This document shows, in pieces, positions 33,567 through 42,799 of a stretch of DNA of 64,000 bases. Position numbers and translations under genes: made by a program. The notes beneath the pieces were generated by a model. That model had not been told where the DNA came from and searched no databases. It saw only the letters and a list, made by a program, of their open reading frames with translations. Within the stretch, counting starts at the first letter, position 1, and each line of letters starts with the position of its first letter. The stretch comes from Verrucomicrobiaceae bacterium (GTDB lineage: Bacteria; Verrucomicrobiota; Verrucomicrobiia; Verrucomicrobiales; Verrucomicrobiaceae): contig JAEUHK010000116.1 of NCBI GenBank assembly GCA_016795465.1, forward strand, positions 1-64,000, read 5' to 3'.

Positions 33567-34187
33567 TCATTCCTCAGGTCCGGTGAAGGCACCGATGACA
33601 CGAGGCTGCCGGCCTTCTTGAAGCGAAAAGATCTCGGGACTCGCGGCAAAGGGATCGCTGTGGAAGCGCTCGGCGAGATCTTCGGTGAACTCATTCAGGG
33701 AAGGGGACTTCGCGGGGAAGAGGTAAAGGGCATGGCGGTCTGGCAGCGCGGCCCAGATTTCTTTGCCAAACATCGGCTCGAAGAGTTTCGGGAGTGATGG
33801 GGCAAGAAGCAGCGTGGCGAAGAGCTCGGACTCGCCTCGATAGACAGCGTAGAGGACGCGGCCTTGATCGTCGCGGATGAGCTCGGGCTTGAGCGCGGCG
33901 AGCCGTTTGTCAGCGGAGGTGGCTGCTCGCTTGATGAAAGTGTCGAGACTGAGGCCGAGGGCTTTGAAGGCATCCTCGGTGTAGGTTTCGATCTTGGACG
34001 AATTGGAGGCTGACTCCCGAGCTGGAGTGAGGACAGTCAGCTTGGAACCTTCCGGGGCGGTGGAGAGTGCGGTGCGCATGGCCCTGGGTTCTGGAAGCAG
34101 GAGCAGTGTCTCCAGTTTCCGTGCCGGTTCCTCGCCGAGGGCGGCGATGGTGTGAACTAAAGCGATGGTGAAGGCGAGCAGACGCAT
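33567..34187 (-). CDS. Exported protein of unknown function
   Basis: 206 aa. A signal peptide (RLLAFTIALVHTIAALG) is followed by a soluble domain with EPRAMRTALSTAPEG, DDQGRVLYAVYRGESELFAT and DRHALYLFPAKSPSLNEFTE. I do not recognise the family. It starts one base after the stop of the DsbD gene, so it is almost certainly translated from the same transcript and may act on periplasmic redox or cytochrome maturation. No cysteines are seen, which argues against it being a thiol-exchange partner itself. Confidence 0.75.
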   Translation of the reverse strand: MRLLAFTIALVHTIAALGEEPARKLETLLLLPEPRAMRTALSTAPEGSKLTVLTPARESASNSSKIETYTEDAFKALGLSLDTFIKRAATSADKRLAALKPELIRDDQGRVLYAVYRGESELFATLLLAPSLPKLFEPMFGKEIWAALPDRHALYLFPAKSPSLNEFTEDLAERFHSDPFAASPEIFSLQEGRQPRVIGAFTGPEE

Positions 34188-34188
34188 A

Positions 34189-36018
34189 TTAGCGGGACTC
34201 GATCTGTTTCAGAGCCGCGCTGACATTGTCACGCGTGAGCAGTTCAGGCAGGATCACGGGTTCTTTTTTTCCCGGGATGTGCAGGACATTGACCGGGACT
34301 GCCCCTTTGCCGAGGGACTCGAAGGACTTTTTGATTTCGGGGTCCTCGTGCGTGAAATCGGCACGAACCGTTACGACTTGATGCTTTTTGAAGAGTTCTT
34401 GCAGCGCAGGATCGGGATACACACGCTTGTTCACCTGGCATGTGAGGCACCATTTGGCGGTGTAGTCGATGTAAACGGGTTTGCCGGCAGAGAGGAGATC
34501 CTGGACGCTGGTCTCCGACCACGGTTCCCAGATGAGGCCATATTCAAAGACCGGCTGCGGCTTGTGTTTGACGGGTGGTGGTGGCCAGCCAAGCGCGAGG
34601 CCTCCGGCGAAAAGGACGATCGAGATGATGACTGCCTTGGTTCGCGTGGCTGCGGGCAGGTGGGGCAGTGACCAGCGGCCATAAACCCAGCACGCCATGG
34701 CGATGAGCACGAGCGAGAGCATCAACCAGAGCAGGGCTGGGCCCTCGACCATCGCCGTGAGCACCCAGAGCATGTAAAAAACAGTGCCGAAGAGCAGGAA
34801 GGACATGCCCTGCTTGAAGCTCTCCATCCATGCACCGGGTCGTGGCAGCACCTTCACCAGTGATGGAAAAGCGGAGAGAAGGAGAAACGGGCTGGCAAGG
34901 CCAAGGCCGATCAGTGTGAAGAGCAGCATGGCCTGTGAGGCGGGGAGTTTCACAGCAAAGCCAAGCGCGGTGCCGAGAAATGGCGCGGAGCACGGGGTAG
35001 AAACGGCGGTGGCGAGGAGGCCGGAGAAGAAGGAGCCGCCAAGACCGTGCTTGGCCTGCAAGTCCTGGCCGACGCCGACAGCAGATGCGCCCATTTCAAA
35101 GATGCCAGCCATGTTCAGGCCGAAAATGAGGAAGAAGGCGGCGAGACCAAAATTGAAGCCGGCGGACTGCAATTGGAAGCCCCAGGCTTTGCCGAGTGCC
35201 ACGACGATGCCGCCCAGCACCCAAAACGAGAGGAGGATGCCGAGGGTGTAGGTCAAGCCGTGCAGGACGACTTGTTTGCGGTCCTCGCCGGCCTGCTGGA
35301 CGATGCCGACGACCTTGATGCCGAGCACTGGAAAGACGCAGGGCATGATGTTGAGGATCAATCCACCGATGAAGGCAGAGATCATGAGGATTAGGAAACT
35401 CGGTGGAGTGGCCGCTTCGTCTTTCGCTGGAGAGGAGGTGTCTCCGGCGGTTGTTTCAGCAGTCGCGGCTGGCAGAGGGGGAAGCGATGCAAAGACGTCT
35501 TTGACGCTGTCGTCGAGCGCGGCTGCTGTAGCGATCGGGAGGTCCAGCGCTGCGTCTTTGCGGAAGGGCAGGCAGCTCTTGTCATCGCAGACGAGGCCAT
35601 CGACATTCACCTGAAGCTTGATAGCACTCCCCGCGGCGGCACCCGCTGGCGGGGTGATCTTGGCCGGAAAGTGCACGGTGCCTTCGTAGCCATCGGCTTT
35701 CACACCGAAGGACTCGAACGAGATCGTTGCAGGCCAGGGCAACTCTTCTGCGGTCCAGCCTTCTGGCAGCGTCCAAGTGAGCTTGGTGGGTTTGCCAGTG
35801 GCACCTTTGGCGATGACCTTGCCGTAGGTATGGAAGTGCGGCTCGTGAACGACTTTCACCGCCACGCGAAAGGGCGTGCCAGGCTGGGCTGCCTTTACTT
35901 CGCTGGCGATGGAGACGCTCACGCTCTCCTTTTTGCCGCCACTGATGGAGAGTCCGAAATCTTGCGCTGAGAGCGAGGCGGATAGAGCAAGGCAGGCGGC
36001 GAGGGCGTGGCGGAGCAT
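34189..36018 (-). CDS. dsbD: Thiol:disulfide interchange protein DsbD
   Basis: 609 aa. A signal peptide (LAACLALSASLSAQ) precedes a DsbD alpha-type N-terminal domain with the Cys pair in LVCDDKSCLPF. The membrane domain has about eight helices and carries the paired cysteines in NIMPCVFPVLG and VSTPCSAPFLG. A C-terminal thioredoxin domain has AKWCLTCQVNK (Cys524, Cys527). It passes electrons from cytoplasmic thioredoxin across the inner membrane to periplasmic targets, including cytochrome c maturation factors, which fits the CxxCH proteins in this window. It lies 85 bp downstream of the PBP2 gene. Confidence 0.93.
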   Translation of the reverse strand: MLRHALAACLALSASLSAQDFGLSISGGKKESVSVSIASEVKAAQPGTPFRVAVKVVHEPHFHTYGKVIAKGATGKPTKLTWTLPEGWTAEELPWPATISFESFGVKADGYEGTVHFPAKITPPAGAAAGSAIKLQVNVDGLVCDDKSCLPFRKDAALDLPIATAAALDDSVKDVFASLPPLPAATAETTAGDTSSPAKDEAATPPSFLILMISAFIGGLILNIMPCVFPVLGIKVVGIVQQAGEDRKQVVLHGLTYTLGILLSFWVLGGIVVALGKAWGFQLQSAGFNFGLAAFFLIFGLNMAGIFEMGASAVGVGQDLQAKHGLGGSFFSGLLATAVSTPCSAPFLGTALGFAVKLPASQAMLLFTLIGLGLASPFLLLSAFPSLVKVLPRPGAWMESFKQGMSFLLFGTVFYMLWVLTAMVEGPALLWLMLSLVLIAMACWVYGRWSLPHLPAATRTKAVIISIVLFAGGLALGWPPPPVKHKPQPVFEYGLIWEPWSETSVQDLLSAGKPVYIDYTAKWCLTCQVNKRVYPDPALQELFKKHQVVTVRADFTHEDPEIKKSFESLGKGAVPVNVLHIPGKKEPVILPELLTRDNVSAALKQIESR

Positions 36019-36103
36019 GGGCAGGTAAAGTTGGTTGGAGATTGAGAGAACGTCTCGGGCTAAATATTCCCATCAGCCGCCACACAACAGCGCGGCGCGG
36101 GCA

Positions 36104-38167
36104 TCAATCGCGTCCGAACAATTTGCGGAAGAAGCCGCCAATGGTGCGCTTGGGCTGCTCAGCGGGCCTCACCTCCTGCTGGCGCGGTCGTGACTCCTCC
36201 ACGGGCTTGCCCATGGGGATGTCTTCCTCGTCCTCGGGGCCGATGGGCGAGTCTTTGGGCACGTTTTGCATGGCGAGGAGCATCGGGTCGTCCTTCGGAG
36301 TCTTCTCGAAGATCTTGGTGAAGACCTCGCTGACGATGGGAGCGGCCTTGCGGCCACCGCTGACATCCTCGCCGGGGCGGCCTTCGTAAACGACGGCAAA
36401 GCTGAACATGGGTTTTTGCGCAGGAAGGAAGCCGGCGAACCACGCCAGGTTTTGATCCTTGGCAATTTTCCACTGCGCGGTGCCCGTCTTGCCAGCGATC
36501 TGGGCATGCTTGATATCCGCCGCATGTCCGGTGCCTCCATCGCCGGAGACCACGGCCACCATGCCCTTCACGATCGTATCGCGATGGAGCGGGTTGAGGT
36601 TGATGGTCTTGCGAGGCTTTGGATCAAAGGCGGAGATGATGTTGTCCTGATAATCCTGGATCTGCTTCACCAGCCTCGCCTGGGGGAGGTAGGTGCCGTT
36701 GGCGATGCCTGCCATGGCTTGGGCCACTTGGAGCGGGGTTGCGAGCACCATGCCCTGGCCGATGGAGATGTTGGCAAGGTCCCCGGGAAGAATCTTCGTG
36801 CCGCGGCGCTGGATCATGATGCTGTTCGTGGGCAGGAAACCTTCACCCTCCACGATCGGGATGCCAGTGCGCTCGCCAAAGCCCAGGCGGGAGCACATGC
36901 CGGTGACGGGGTCTGCTCCAGCCTCGATGGCGGCGGCGTAGAACCAGGTGTTGCAGGAGTATTTCAATGCGTTGACGACGTTGATGGAGCCAAAGTCGTT
37001 CTTCGACCAGTTGTGGAAGACGCGGTTGCCGATCTCCATTGCCGGGGAGCAGGGGAAGTAGGTCTTGGCATCCACTTTGCCGCTGTCGAGGATGCCGAGC
37101 GCAGTGGCGGCTTTGAAGGTGGACGCTGGCGGATACTCGCCACGGAAGGCACGGGCGATCAGCGGCAGCTTGGGGTCCTTCAAGAGGGCTTCATATTTTT
37201 CGCCCGTGATGCCCGGGATGAACATGTTGAGGTCGAAAAATGGATACGAGGCCATGGCGAGGATGTCGCCGGTCTGTATGTCCATGATGACCATGGCTCC
37301 GCCATTCCTTGCGTGTTCCTGCAGCGCTTGCTCGGCAAACATCTGAAAGCTGGAGTCGATGGAGAGCACCACATTGCGGCCGGGAACAGGGAAGCGGCGA
37401 ACATCCTCGGCGAGTCGTTTGCCATCGGGAGCAAAGAGCACGTTTACGATGCCAGGCTGTCCTTTGAGGTCGCTGTCAAAGGTCTTTTCAACGTCAGCGC
37501 GGCCTTCCATCTCCTCGAAGATAGGATCGCCGTCAGCAATGGGGCCAAGGGGCAGGGGACGGCTCTTGCCTGTGTAGCCGATGATGTGGGAGGCACGTTC
37601 GTTTTGCGGATAATGGCGGAGGTAGGCGGATTGCAGGACCAAGTTGGCTCCCAGGATGGGCTCCAGCTTCTTTTCCATTTCCGGGGTGATCTCCTCGTTG
37701 ATGCCATTGGATGAGGAAAAGACGAGCGGCAGCCAGCGGCGGTGCTTGTAATGGGAAAGCACGCGGTCATCGGGAATGCTCCATGACTTGCCAAGAAGCT
37801 TGTTGGCGGATTCCACGCTTTGCTTTGCGAAGGCTACAATCTTGTCATCTGCAGCGCCTTCCATGTAGGGCATCACCAGGGCGAGGTAGTTCGCCACGCG
37901 GTTTTGGGCGTAAGGCACGCCGTTGCGATCCACAATTTGTCCACGGGGAGCGGGCACCTGAAGGGTCAGGGAACGTGCTTCGCGCTGCGTCTTCCATGAC
38001 GCGTCGAGATCGGAGGGGGGGGCGGGCTTGGCAGCCTTGGCCTGATTCTCGGACGAGACTTCCTCGACGGGCTGAGCCTTCAGCACCACCTGGGCGTGAG
38101 TGTTCAGAGCCACTACGCCTGTGGCGCAAAGGGGAAGCAAGAAGGATCGAGGAAGCATGGCTGGCAT
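36104..38167 (-). CDS. mrdA: Penicillin-binding protein 2-type transpeptidase
   Basis: 687 aa from one of two adjacent ATGs (38170/38167); the frame is open to 38281 but without membrane character. A PBP dimerisation-type domain (LQVPAPRGQIVDRNGVPYAQ) precedes the transpeptidase domain with STFK (Ser349, Lys352), SCN (Ser404) and KTGT (Lys560). It crosslinks peptidoglycan, probably during elongation. The N-terminus (PRSFLLPLCATGVVALNTHAQ) looks more like a cleavable signal peptide than the usual uncleaved anchor. The C-terminus ends in a basic tail (KRTIGGFFRKLFGRD). Symbol is tentative, since FtsI-class members share these motifs. Confidence 0.82.
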   Translation of the reverse strand: MPAMLPRSFLLPLCATGVVALNTHAQVVLKAQPVEEVSSENQAKAAKPAPPSDLDASWKTQREARSLTLQVPAPRGQIVDRNGVPYAQNRVANYLALVMPYMEGAADDKIVAFAKQSVESANKLLGKSWSIPDDRVLSHYKHRRWLPLVFSSSNGINEEITPEMEKKLEPILGANLVLQSAYLRHYPQNERASHIIGYTGKSRPLPLGPIADGDPIFEEMEGRADVEKTFDSDLKGQPGIVNVLFAPDGKRLAEDVRRFPVPGRNVVLSIDSSFQMFAEQALQEHARNGGAMVIMDIQTGDILAMASYPFFDLNMFIPGITGEKYEALLKDPKLPLIARAFRGEYPPASTFKAATALGILDSGKVDAKTYFPCSPAMEIGNRVFHNWSKNDFGSINVVNALKYSCNTWFYAAAIEAGADPVTGMCSRLGFGERTGIPIVEGEGFLPTNSIMIQRRGTKILPGDLANISIGQGMVLATPLQVAQAMAGIANGTYLPQARLVKQIQDYQDNIISAFDPKPRKTINLNPLHRDTIVKGMVAVVSGDGGTGHAADIKHAQIAGKTGTAQWKIAKDQNLAWFAGFLPAQKPMFSFAVVYEGRPGEDVSGGRKAAPIVSEVFTKIFEKTPKDDPMLLAMQNVPKDSPIGPEDEEDIPMGKPVEESRPRQQEVRPAEQPKRTIGGFFRKLFGRD

Positions 38168-38608
38168 CATTGGAAGGGCGTTGCCGGTCTGGCACTGCCA
38201 ATAAATTGACTGCAAATGATGCGACCTCGCTGCTTTCACGTCAAGAAGGCGCTTCCGAGCCCTGTATCGTCCAGCAAGCATGAAAACACGTGGGCAGGAT
38301 AGCCATCAAATGCTGTGAAAAGGAGCGCTCGTTAAAGGCTTCACAGGCACTGCAAAACTACTCGGGGTTAAAATTCTCTCAAAAACCTGAAATAAGCGCT
38401 TGCGCATCTTTAGGGACTCGCCAACATCCGCGCTCCCCAGCCCGACCCTCTCCCCCAGAGATCGGGAATGACTCACCTCGGTGAGTCTTGTGATTATCGG
38501 AGCCAGAACCGGAAAAGTCTGTGCCATTGACCCTTGAGTGGGTGGTGGTGCTGTCTCGCGGAACTAGCAACGAAAGTTCACACTCGAAACAGCTCTTTTC
38601 TAACCATC
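38168..38608. other. 441-bp intergenic region upstream of the str operon
   Basis: It separates the divergent PBP2 gene and rpsL and must hold the promoters of both. I see no convincing ORF. The only clear structure is the palindrome at 38470-38487. The segment around 38350-38410 is more AT-rich than its surroundings, and the 25 bases before rpsL contain no Shine-Dalgarno sequence. Confidence 0.6.
38470..38487. promoter_or_regulatory. Perfect palindrome GACTCACC-N2-GGTGAGTC upstream of rpsL
   Basis: An 8-bp-arm inverted repeat lies 121 bp before the rpsL start. It could be an operator or a hairpin in the long leader of the ribosomal operon. It is not followed by a T-tract, so it is probably not a terminator. 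Confidence 0.45.
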
Positions 38609-39013
38609 ATGCCCACCATCAATCAACTCGTCAGACACGGCCGCAAAGATAAGGCGGTGAAGTCCAAGTCGCCCGCGCTTGCCAAGTGCCCGCAGCGCCG
38701 TGGCGTGTGCCTCCAGGTGATGACCCGCACGCCCAAGAAGCCGAACTCGGCTCTGCGTAAGGTCGCCAAGGTGCGTCTGACAAACGGGTATGAAGTCATC
38801 GCTTACATCGGCGGTGAAGGTCACAACCTCCAGGAGCACTCCATCGTGCTCGTCCGTGGTGGTCGTGTGAAAGACTTGCCGGGTGTCCGTTACCACATCG
38901 TCCGTGGTACTCTCGACTGCCTTGGCGTGGAAGCCCGTCGCCGCGGTCGCTCGAAGTATGGTGCGAAGCGTCCGAAGGCCGGTGCTGCCGCCGCTGCCGC
39001 GAAGAAGAAGTAA
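38609..39013 (+). CDS. rpsL: 30S ribosomal protein S12
   Basis: 134 aa starting MPTINQLVRHGRKDK; an upstream extension of the frame to 38534 is spurious. The decoding-centre loops TPKKPNSALRKV and GGRVKDLPGVRYH are intact, with Lys at the positions that confer streptomycin resistance when mutated. The C-terminus has an unusual added tail (GAAAAAAKKK). It is first in the str-S10 operon. Confidence 0.98.
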   Translation: MPTINQLVRHGRKDKAVKSKSPALAKCPQRRGVCLQVMTRTPKKPNSALRKVAKVRLTNGYEVIAYIGGEGHNLQEHSIVLVRGGRVKDLPGVRYHIVRGTLDCLGVEARRRGRSKYGAKRPKAGAAAAAAKKK

Positions 39014-39056
39014 TTTTAGTTTTCCCTCACGTCCCACCCTTTTCCTCCTCACGATC

Positions 39057-39530
39057 ATGGCCCGCAGAAAGCGCGTTTATAACAAGGAAGTTCACAAGGA
39101 CAGCCGCTACGACAGCGAACTGGTTTCCGCTCTCATCGCCCGCGTCATGCAGAGCGGTAAAAAGGCTCTCGCCGAGCGCACTGTCTATCGTGCGATCGAC
39201 ATCCTGAACGAGAAGAGTGACAGCGTGCATCCGCTTGAGCTTTTCAATCGTGCGATCGAGAACTCGAAGCCCCGTGTGGAAGTGAAGGCTCGCCGCGTCG
39301 GTGGTGCAACCTATCAGGTTCCTCTCGAAGTCTCCCCTGAGCGTCAGGTCGCCCTCGCGATGCGCTGGATCATTGGTTACGCCCGCAGCCGCAAAGGCCA
39401 GCCGATGTTCAACGCCCTCGCCAACGAACTGAAGGATGCCGCGCAAGGGCAGGGGAATGCCGTCCGCAAGCGTGACGACGTTCACAAGCAGGCCCAGGCG
39501 AACCGCGCTTTCGCCCACTTCCGCTTCTAA
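39057..39530 (+). CDS. rpsG: 30S ribosomal protein S7
   Basis: 157 aa starting MARRKRVYNKEVHKDSRY; the frame extends upstream into rpsL but that is not coding. Conserved features are ALIARVMQSGKKALAE, RRVGGATYQVPLEV, MRWIIGYARSRKG and the C-terminal KRDDVHKQAQANRAFAHFRF. It binds the 3' major domain of 16S rRNA and nucleates head assembly. It lies 43 bp after rpsL and 59 bp before fusA. In E. coli S7 is the translational repressor of this operon; whether that holds here cannot be seen. Confidence 0.98.
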   Translation: MARRKRVYNKEVHKDSRYDSELVSALIARVMQSGKKALAERTVYRAIDILNEKSDSVHPLELFNRAIENSKPRVEVKARRVGGATYQVPLEVSPERQVALAMRWIIGYARSRKGQPMFNALANELKDAAQGQGNAVRKRDDVHKQAQANRAFAHFRF

Positions 39531-39589
39531 TAGCGGTCTCAAAGAGTCCCCGATTCGTTTCTCGTCCACTTCACGCCTTTCTCTGACAC

Positions 39590-41737
39590 ATGTCGAACCC
39601 CAATTCCCCCAACCGCGAATTCCCACTTGAGCGCACCCGCAACATCGGGATCTGCGCCCACATTGACGCGGGCAAGACGACCCTGACCGAGCGTATCCTT
39701 TTCTACACCGGCATGATCCACAAGATCGGTGAGGTGCATGACGGTGCTGCTACGACGGACTGGATGGAGCAGGAAAAGGAGCGCGGCATCACCATCACTT
39801 CGGCTGCTGTGACGGCGAAGTGGAAGCAGCTCAAGGAGGCTGGCATCTACAAGTCCCGCGAACTGGAAGACATCCGCGTGAACATCATCGACACCCCCGG
39901 CCACGTGGACTTCACGGCCGAAGTGGAGCGCTCCCTGCGCGTGCTCGACGGTGCGATCTTCGTGCTCTGCGGTGTGGCCGGCGTGCAGCCGCAGTCTGAG
40001 ACGGTGTATCGCCAGGCGGAAAAGTATCGTGTTCCTCGCATCGCTTTCGTGAACAAGATGGACCGCACGGGCGCGAACTTTGAGCGCGTGGTGGAAGATG
40101 TGCGCAAGAAGCTTGGTGCACCTGCTTTCCCGATCCTGATTCCGATTGGTGCCGAAGACAATCTGATCGGCCAAATCGACGTGGTGAACCAAAAGGCCAT
40201 CATTTACTCGGATGACGAGAAGTTTGGTTCCAAGTACACCGTCCGTGACCTTGAAGGTGACGAGGTGGCGAAGGGCAAGGCTGCCTATGATGAGCTCCTC
40301 GACGCCGTTTGCAGCGCTGACGACGAACTCGGCATGATGTTCCTCGAAGAGCAGCCCATTGGCCCGAAAGAACTGAAGGCCGGTCTCCGCCGCGCTGTGA
40401 TCGCCAACAAGATCATCCCGATGGCGGGTGGTTCAGCCTTCAAAAACAAGGGCGTGCAGTATCTGATCGACGCCGTGATCGACTATCTCCCCGGTCCCCT
40501 CGACATCGAACCCCAAAAGGGCACTGTTGTGGACGAGCCTGAGAACATCATCGAGGCCAAGCCCGACGATAACGGCAAGTTCATCGCCCTTGGCTTCAAG
40601 CTCTGGTCGGACAAATTCGGTCGTCTCGTTTTCTTCCGCGTCTATTCCGGCTGCGTGAAGAAGGGTGACACCATCTACAATCCCCGCACCCGCAAGTCGG
40701 AGCGTGTTGGCCGCCTCATCCAGATTCAAGCCGCCGTTCACAAGGATATCGACTGCTGCTACTCGGGTGACATCGCTGCCCTCGTCGGTGTGAAGGATGT
40801 CCGCACGGGCGATACCTTCTGCTCTGAGGATCTGGACGTTCAGCTTGAGCCTCCGACCTTCCCGGAACCGGTTATCTCCATGGCCGTCGAACCTAAGACC
40901 AAGGGCGACCAGGAAAAGATGGGCAATGCCCTTCAGCGTCTCTCGGAAGAAGACCCCACCTTCTTCGTCAAGACTGACGAAGAAACCGGCCAGACCATCA
41001 TCGCTGGCATGGGCGAGCTTCACCTGGAAATTCTCTGCGACCGCCTCAAGCGCGAGCACAAGGTGGAAACCAACACCGGCAAACCTCAGATCGCCTACCG
41101 CGAAACCCTCACGCAGCCTGCGGGCGGTGAAGGCAAGCTGGTCAAGCAGTCCGGTGGTCGCGGTCAGTATGGCCATGTGGTCATCAACGTCCGCCCTGGT
41201 GAGAAAGGCTCTGGCATTGTTGTCGAAAACAAGGTCGTCGGCGGCACCATTCCGAAAGAGTTCATCAATCCTGCCAAGCAAGGTTGTATCGAAGCCGCTC
41301 TCAACGGCATCATCGCCGGTTATCCGGTGATCGATATGCACATCGAGTTGATCGACGGCTCCAGCCACGAAGTCGATTCCAACGAAAACGCCTTCAAGAT
41401 GGCCGGTATCTTCGCCGTCAAAGACGCGCTCAAGAAAGCCAAGTGCATCCTTCTGGAGCCCATCATGGCCGTCGAGGCCTCCACGCCGGAAGATTATCAA
41501 GGTGACATCTTGGGTGACCTTAACCGCCGCCGCGGCAAGATTCAGGGCATGGACATGCGCGGTGCCACCGCCGTGCTTCGCGCTGAAGTGCCTCTCGCTG
41601 AAATGTTCGGTTACTCCACCGCCATCCGCACCCTGTCCTCCGGCCGTGCCAGCTACTCCATGCAGCCCTCGCACTTCGAGCAGGTGCCGCAGCAGATCGT
41701 CGATCAAATCGTCGAGCAACGCGGTGGCGGCAAATAA
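39590..41737 (+). CDS. fusA: Elongation factor G
   Basis: 715 aa. GTPase motifs: AHIDAGKTTLTERI (P-loop), IDTPGHVDFTAEVERS, NKMDRTGANF. Domain IV contains GGRGQYGHV and the C-terminal domain ends LSSGRASYSMQPSHFEQVP. It drives ribosomal translocation. The gene sits between rpsG and rpsJ; tuf, which usually follows fusA in the str operon, is missing here. No Shine-Dalgarno sequence is visible in the bases before the ATG. Confidence 0.98.
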   Translation: MSNPNSPNREFPLERTRNIGICAHIDAGKTTLTERILFYTGMIHKIGEVHDGAATTDWMEQEKERGITITSAAVTAKWKQLKEAGIYKSRELEDIRVNIIDTPGHVDFTAEVERSLRVLDGAIFVLCGVAGVQPQSETVYRQAEKYRVPRIAFVNKMDRTGANFERVVEDVRKKLGAPAFPILIPIGAEDNLIGQIDVVNQKAIIYSDDEKFGSKYTVRDLEGDEVAKGKAAYDELLDAVCSADDELGMMFLEEQPIGPKELKAGLRRAVIANKIIPMAGGSAFKNKGVQYLIDAVIDYLPGPLDIEPQKGTVVDEPENIIEAKPDDNGKFIALGFKLWSDKFGRLVFFRVYSGCVKKGDTIYNPRTRKSERVGRLIQIQAAVHKDIDCCYSGDIAALVGVKDVRTGDTFCSEDLDVQLEPPTFPEPVISMAVEPKTKGDQEKMGNALQRLSEEDPTFFVKTDEETGQTIIAGMGELHLEILCDRLKREHKVETNTGKPQIAYRETLTQPAGGEGKLVKQSGGRGQYGHVVINVRPGEKGSGIVVENKVVGGTIPKEFINPAKQGCIEAALNGIIAGYPVIDMHIELIDGSSHEVDSNENAFKMAGIFAVKDALKKAKCILLEPIMAVEASTPEDYQGDILGDLNRRRGKIQGMDMRGATAVLRAEVPLAEMFGYSTAIRTLSSGRASYSMQPSHFEQVPQQIVDQIVEQRGGGK

Positions 41738-41783
41738 TGTGCCCTTTTTCGAACTGAACCCCTTTTAACCACGCTTCCCCGTC

Positions 41784-42092
41784 ATGAGTAACCAGCGCAT
41801 CCGCATCCGTCTCCGCGCGTATGATTACCGCACGCTCGACAAGAGCACCGCGGACATCGTCGAAACCGCCAAGCGCACCGGCGCCCGCGTCGCAGGCCCC
41901 ATCCCGCTTCCCACACGCATTGAGAAGTTCACCGTGAACCGCTCCCCGCACGTGGACAAGAAGTCGATGGACCAGTTCGAACTGCGCACTCACAAGCGCC
42001 TTCTCGACATCGTCGATCCGACCGCCCGCACCGTGGACGAGCTCAAGAAGCTCAACCTCCCCTCCGGCGTGGACATCACGATCCGCATCTAA
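41784..42092 (+). CDS. rpsJ: 30S ribosomal protein S10
   Basis: 102 aa: QRIRIRLRAYDYRTLDKST, VAGPIPLPTRIEKFTVNRSP, and FELRTHKRLLDIVDPTART are the conserved S10 blocks. It is 46 bp after fusA with no terminator between, so the str and S10 operons appear fused. Confidence 0.98.
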   Translation: MSNQRIRIRLRAYDYRTLDKSTADIVETAKRTGARVAGPIPLPTRIEKFTVNRSPHVDKKSMDQFELRTHKRLLDIVDPTARTVDELKKLNLPSGVDITIRI

Positions 42093-42137
42093 TTTTCACC
42101 GCGAGAACCCCCAATCATCCCCACAGGAGATACCATT

Positions 42138-42779
42138 ATGAGTCTCGGACTAATCGGCAAAAAACTCGGCATGACGAAAATCTACACGGACAAGGGCGAA
42201 GCTGTCGCCGTGACCGTCGTGGATGTCAGCGGCAACCAGATCATCCAGGTCAAGCGCAGCGACGGCAAGGACGGCTACACCGCCGTGCAGGTCGGCTACG
42301 GTGACCAGAAGGAATTCCGCGTCACGAAGCCCCTCATGGGCCACTTCAAGAAGCATGGCTCCGGTGCCAAAAAGATCGTGAAGGAGTTCCGCCTCACTGG
42401 CGATGACCAGCTTCCGGCTGCTGACGCCAAATATGATGCCAGCATGTTCGCCAACGGCCAGATCGTTGACGTGATCGGCACCACGAAGGGCAAAGGTTTC
42501 CAAGGCGTCGTCAAGCGCTGGAACTTCGCCGGCCAGCCGCAGTCTCACGGCTCCATGATGCATCGCCGCCCTGGTTCCATCGGTTGCCGTCTGACTCCCG
42601 GTCTCGTTTGGAAGAATCAGAAGATGCCTGGTCATGACGGTGTGGATCGCCGCACCACTCAAAATCTCGTCGTCGTGCAGAGCCGCCCCGAAGAAGGCCT
42701 CCTGCTCATCAAAGGCTCCGTCCCCGGTAATAAAGGCAGCATCGTTGTGGTGCGCCCCGGTAAGAAAGCGAAGAAATAA
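42138..42779 (+). CDS. rplC: 50S ribosomal protein L3
   Basis: 213 aa. It begins SLGLIGKKLGMTKIYTDKG and contains GTTKGKGFQGVVKRWNFAG and SHGSMMHRRPGSIG, the peptidyl-transferase-facing loop of L3. An AGGAG ribosome-binding site lies 8 bases before the ATG, in contrast to several neighbours that have none. Confidence 0.98.
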   Translation: MSLGLIGKKLGMTKIYTDKGEAVAVTVVDVSGNQIIQVKRSDGKDGYTAVQVGYGDQKEFRVTKPLMGHFKKHGSGAKKIVKEFRLTGDDQLPAADAKYDASMFANGQIVDVIGTTKGKGFQGVVKRWNFAGQPQSHGSMMHRRPGSIGCRLTPGLVWKNQKMPGHDGVDRRTTQNLVVVQSRPEEGLLLIKGSVPGNKGSIVVVRPGKKAKK

Positions 42780-42799
42780 TCACCCCGAGGAACTGAATC

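Noticed and set aside
36266..37714. 482-aa open frame antisense to PBP2
   Set aside because: The minus strand holds all three penicillin-binding motifs; the plus frame is a shadow.
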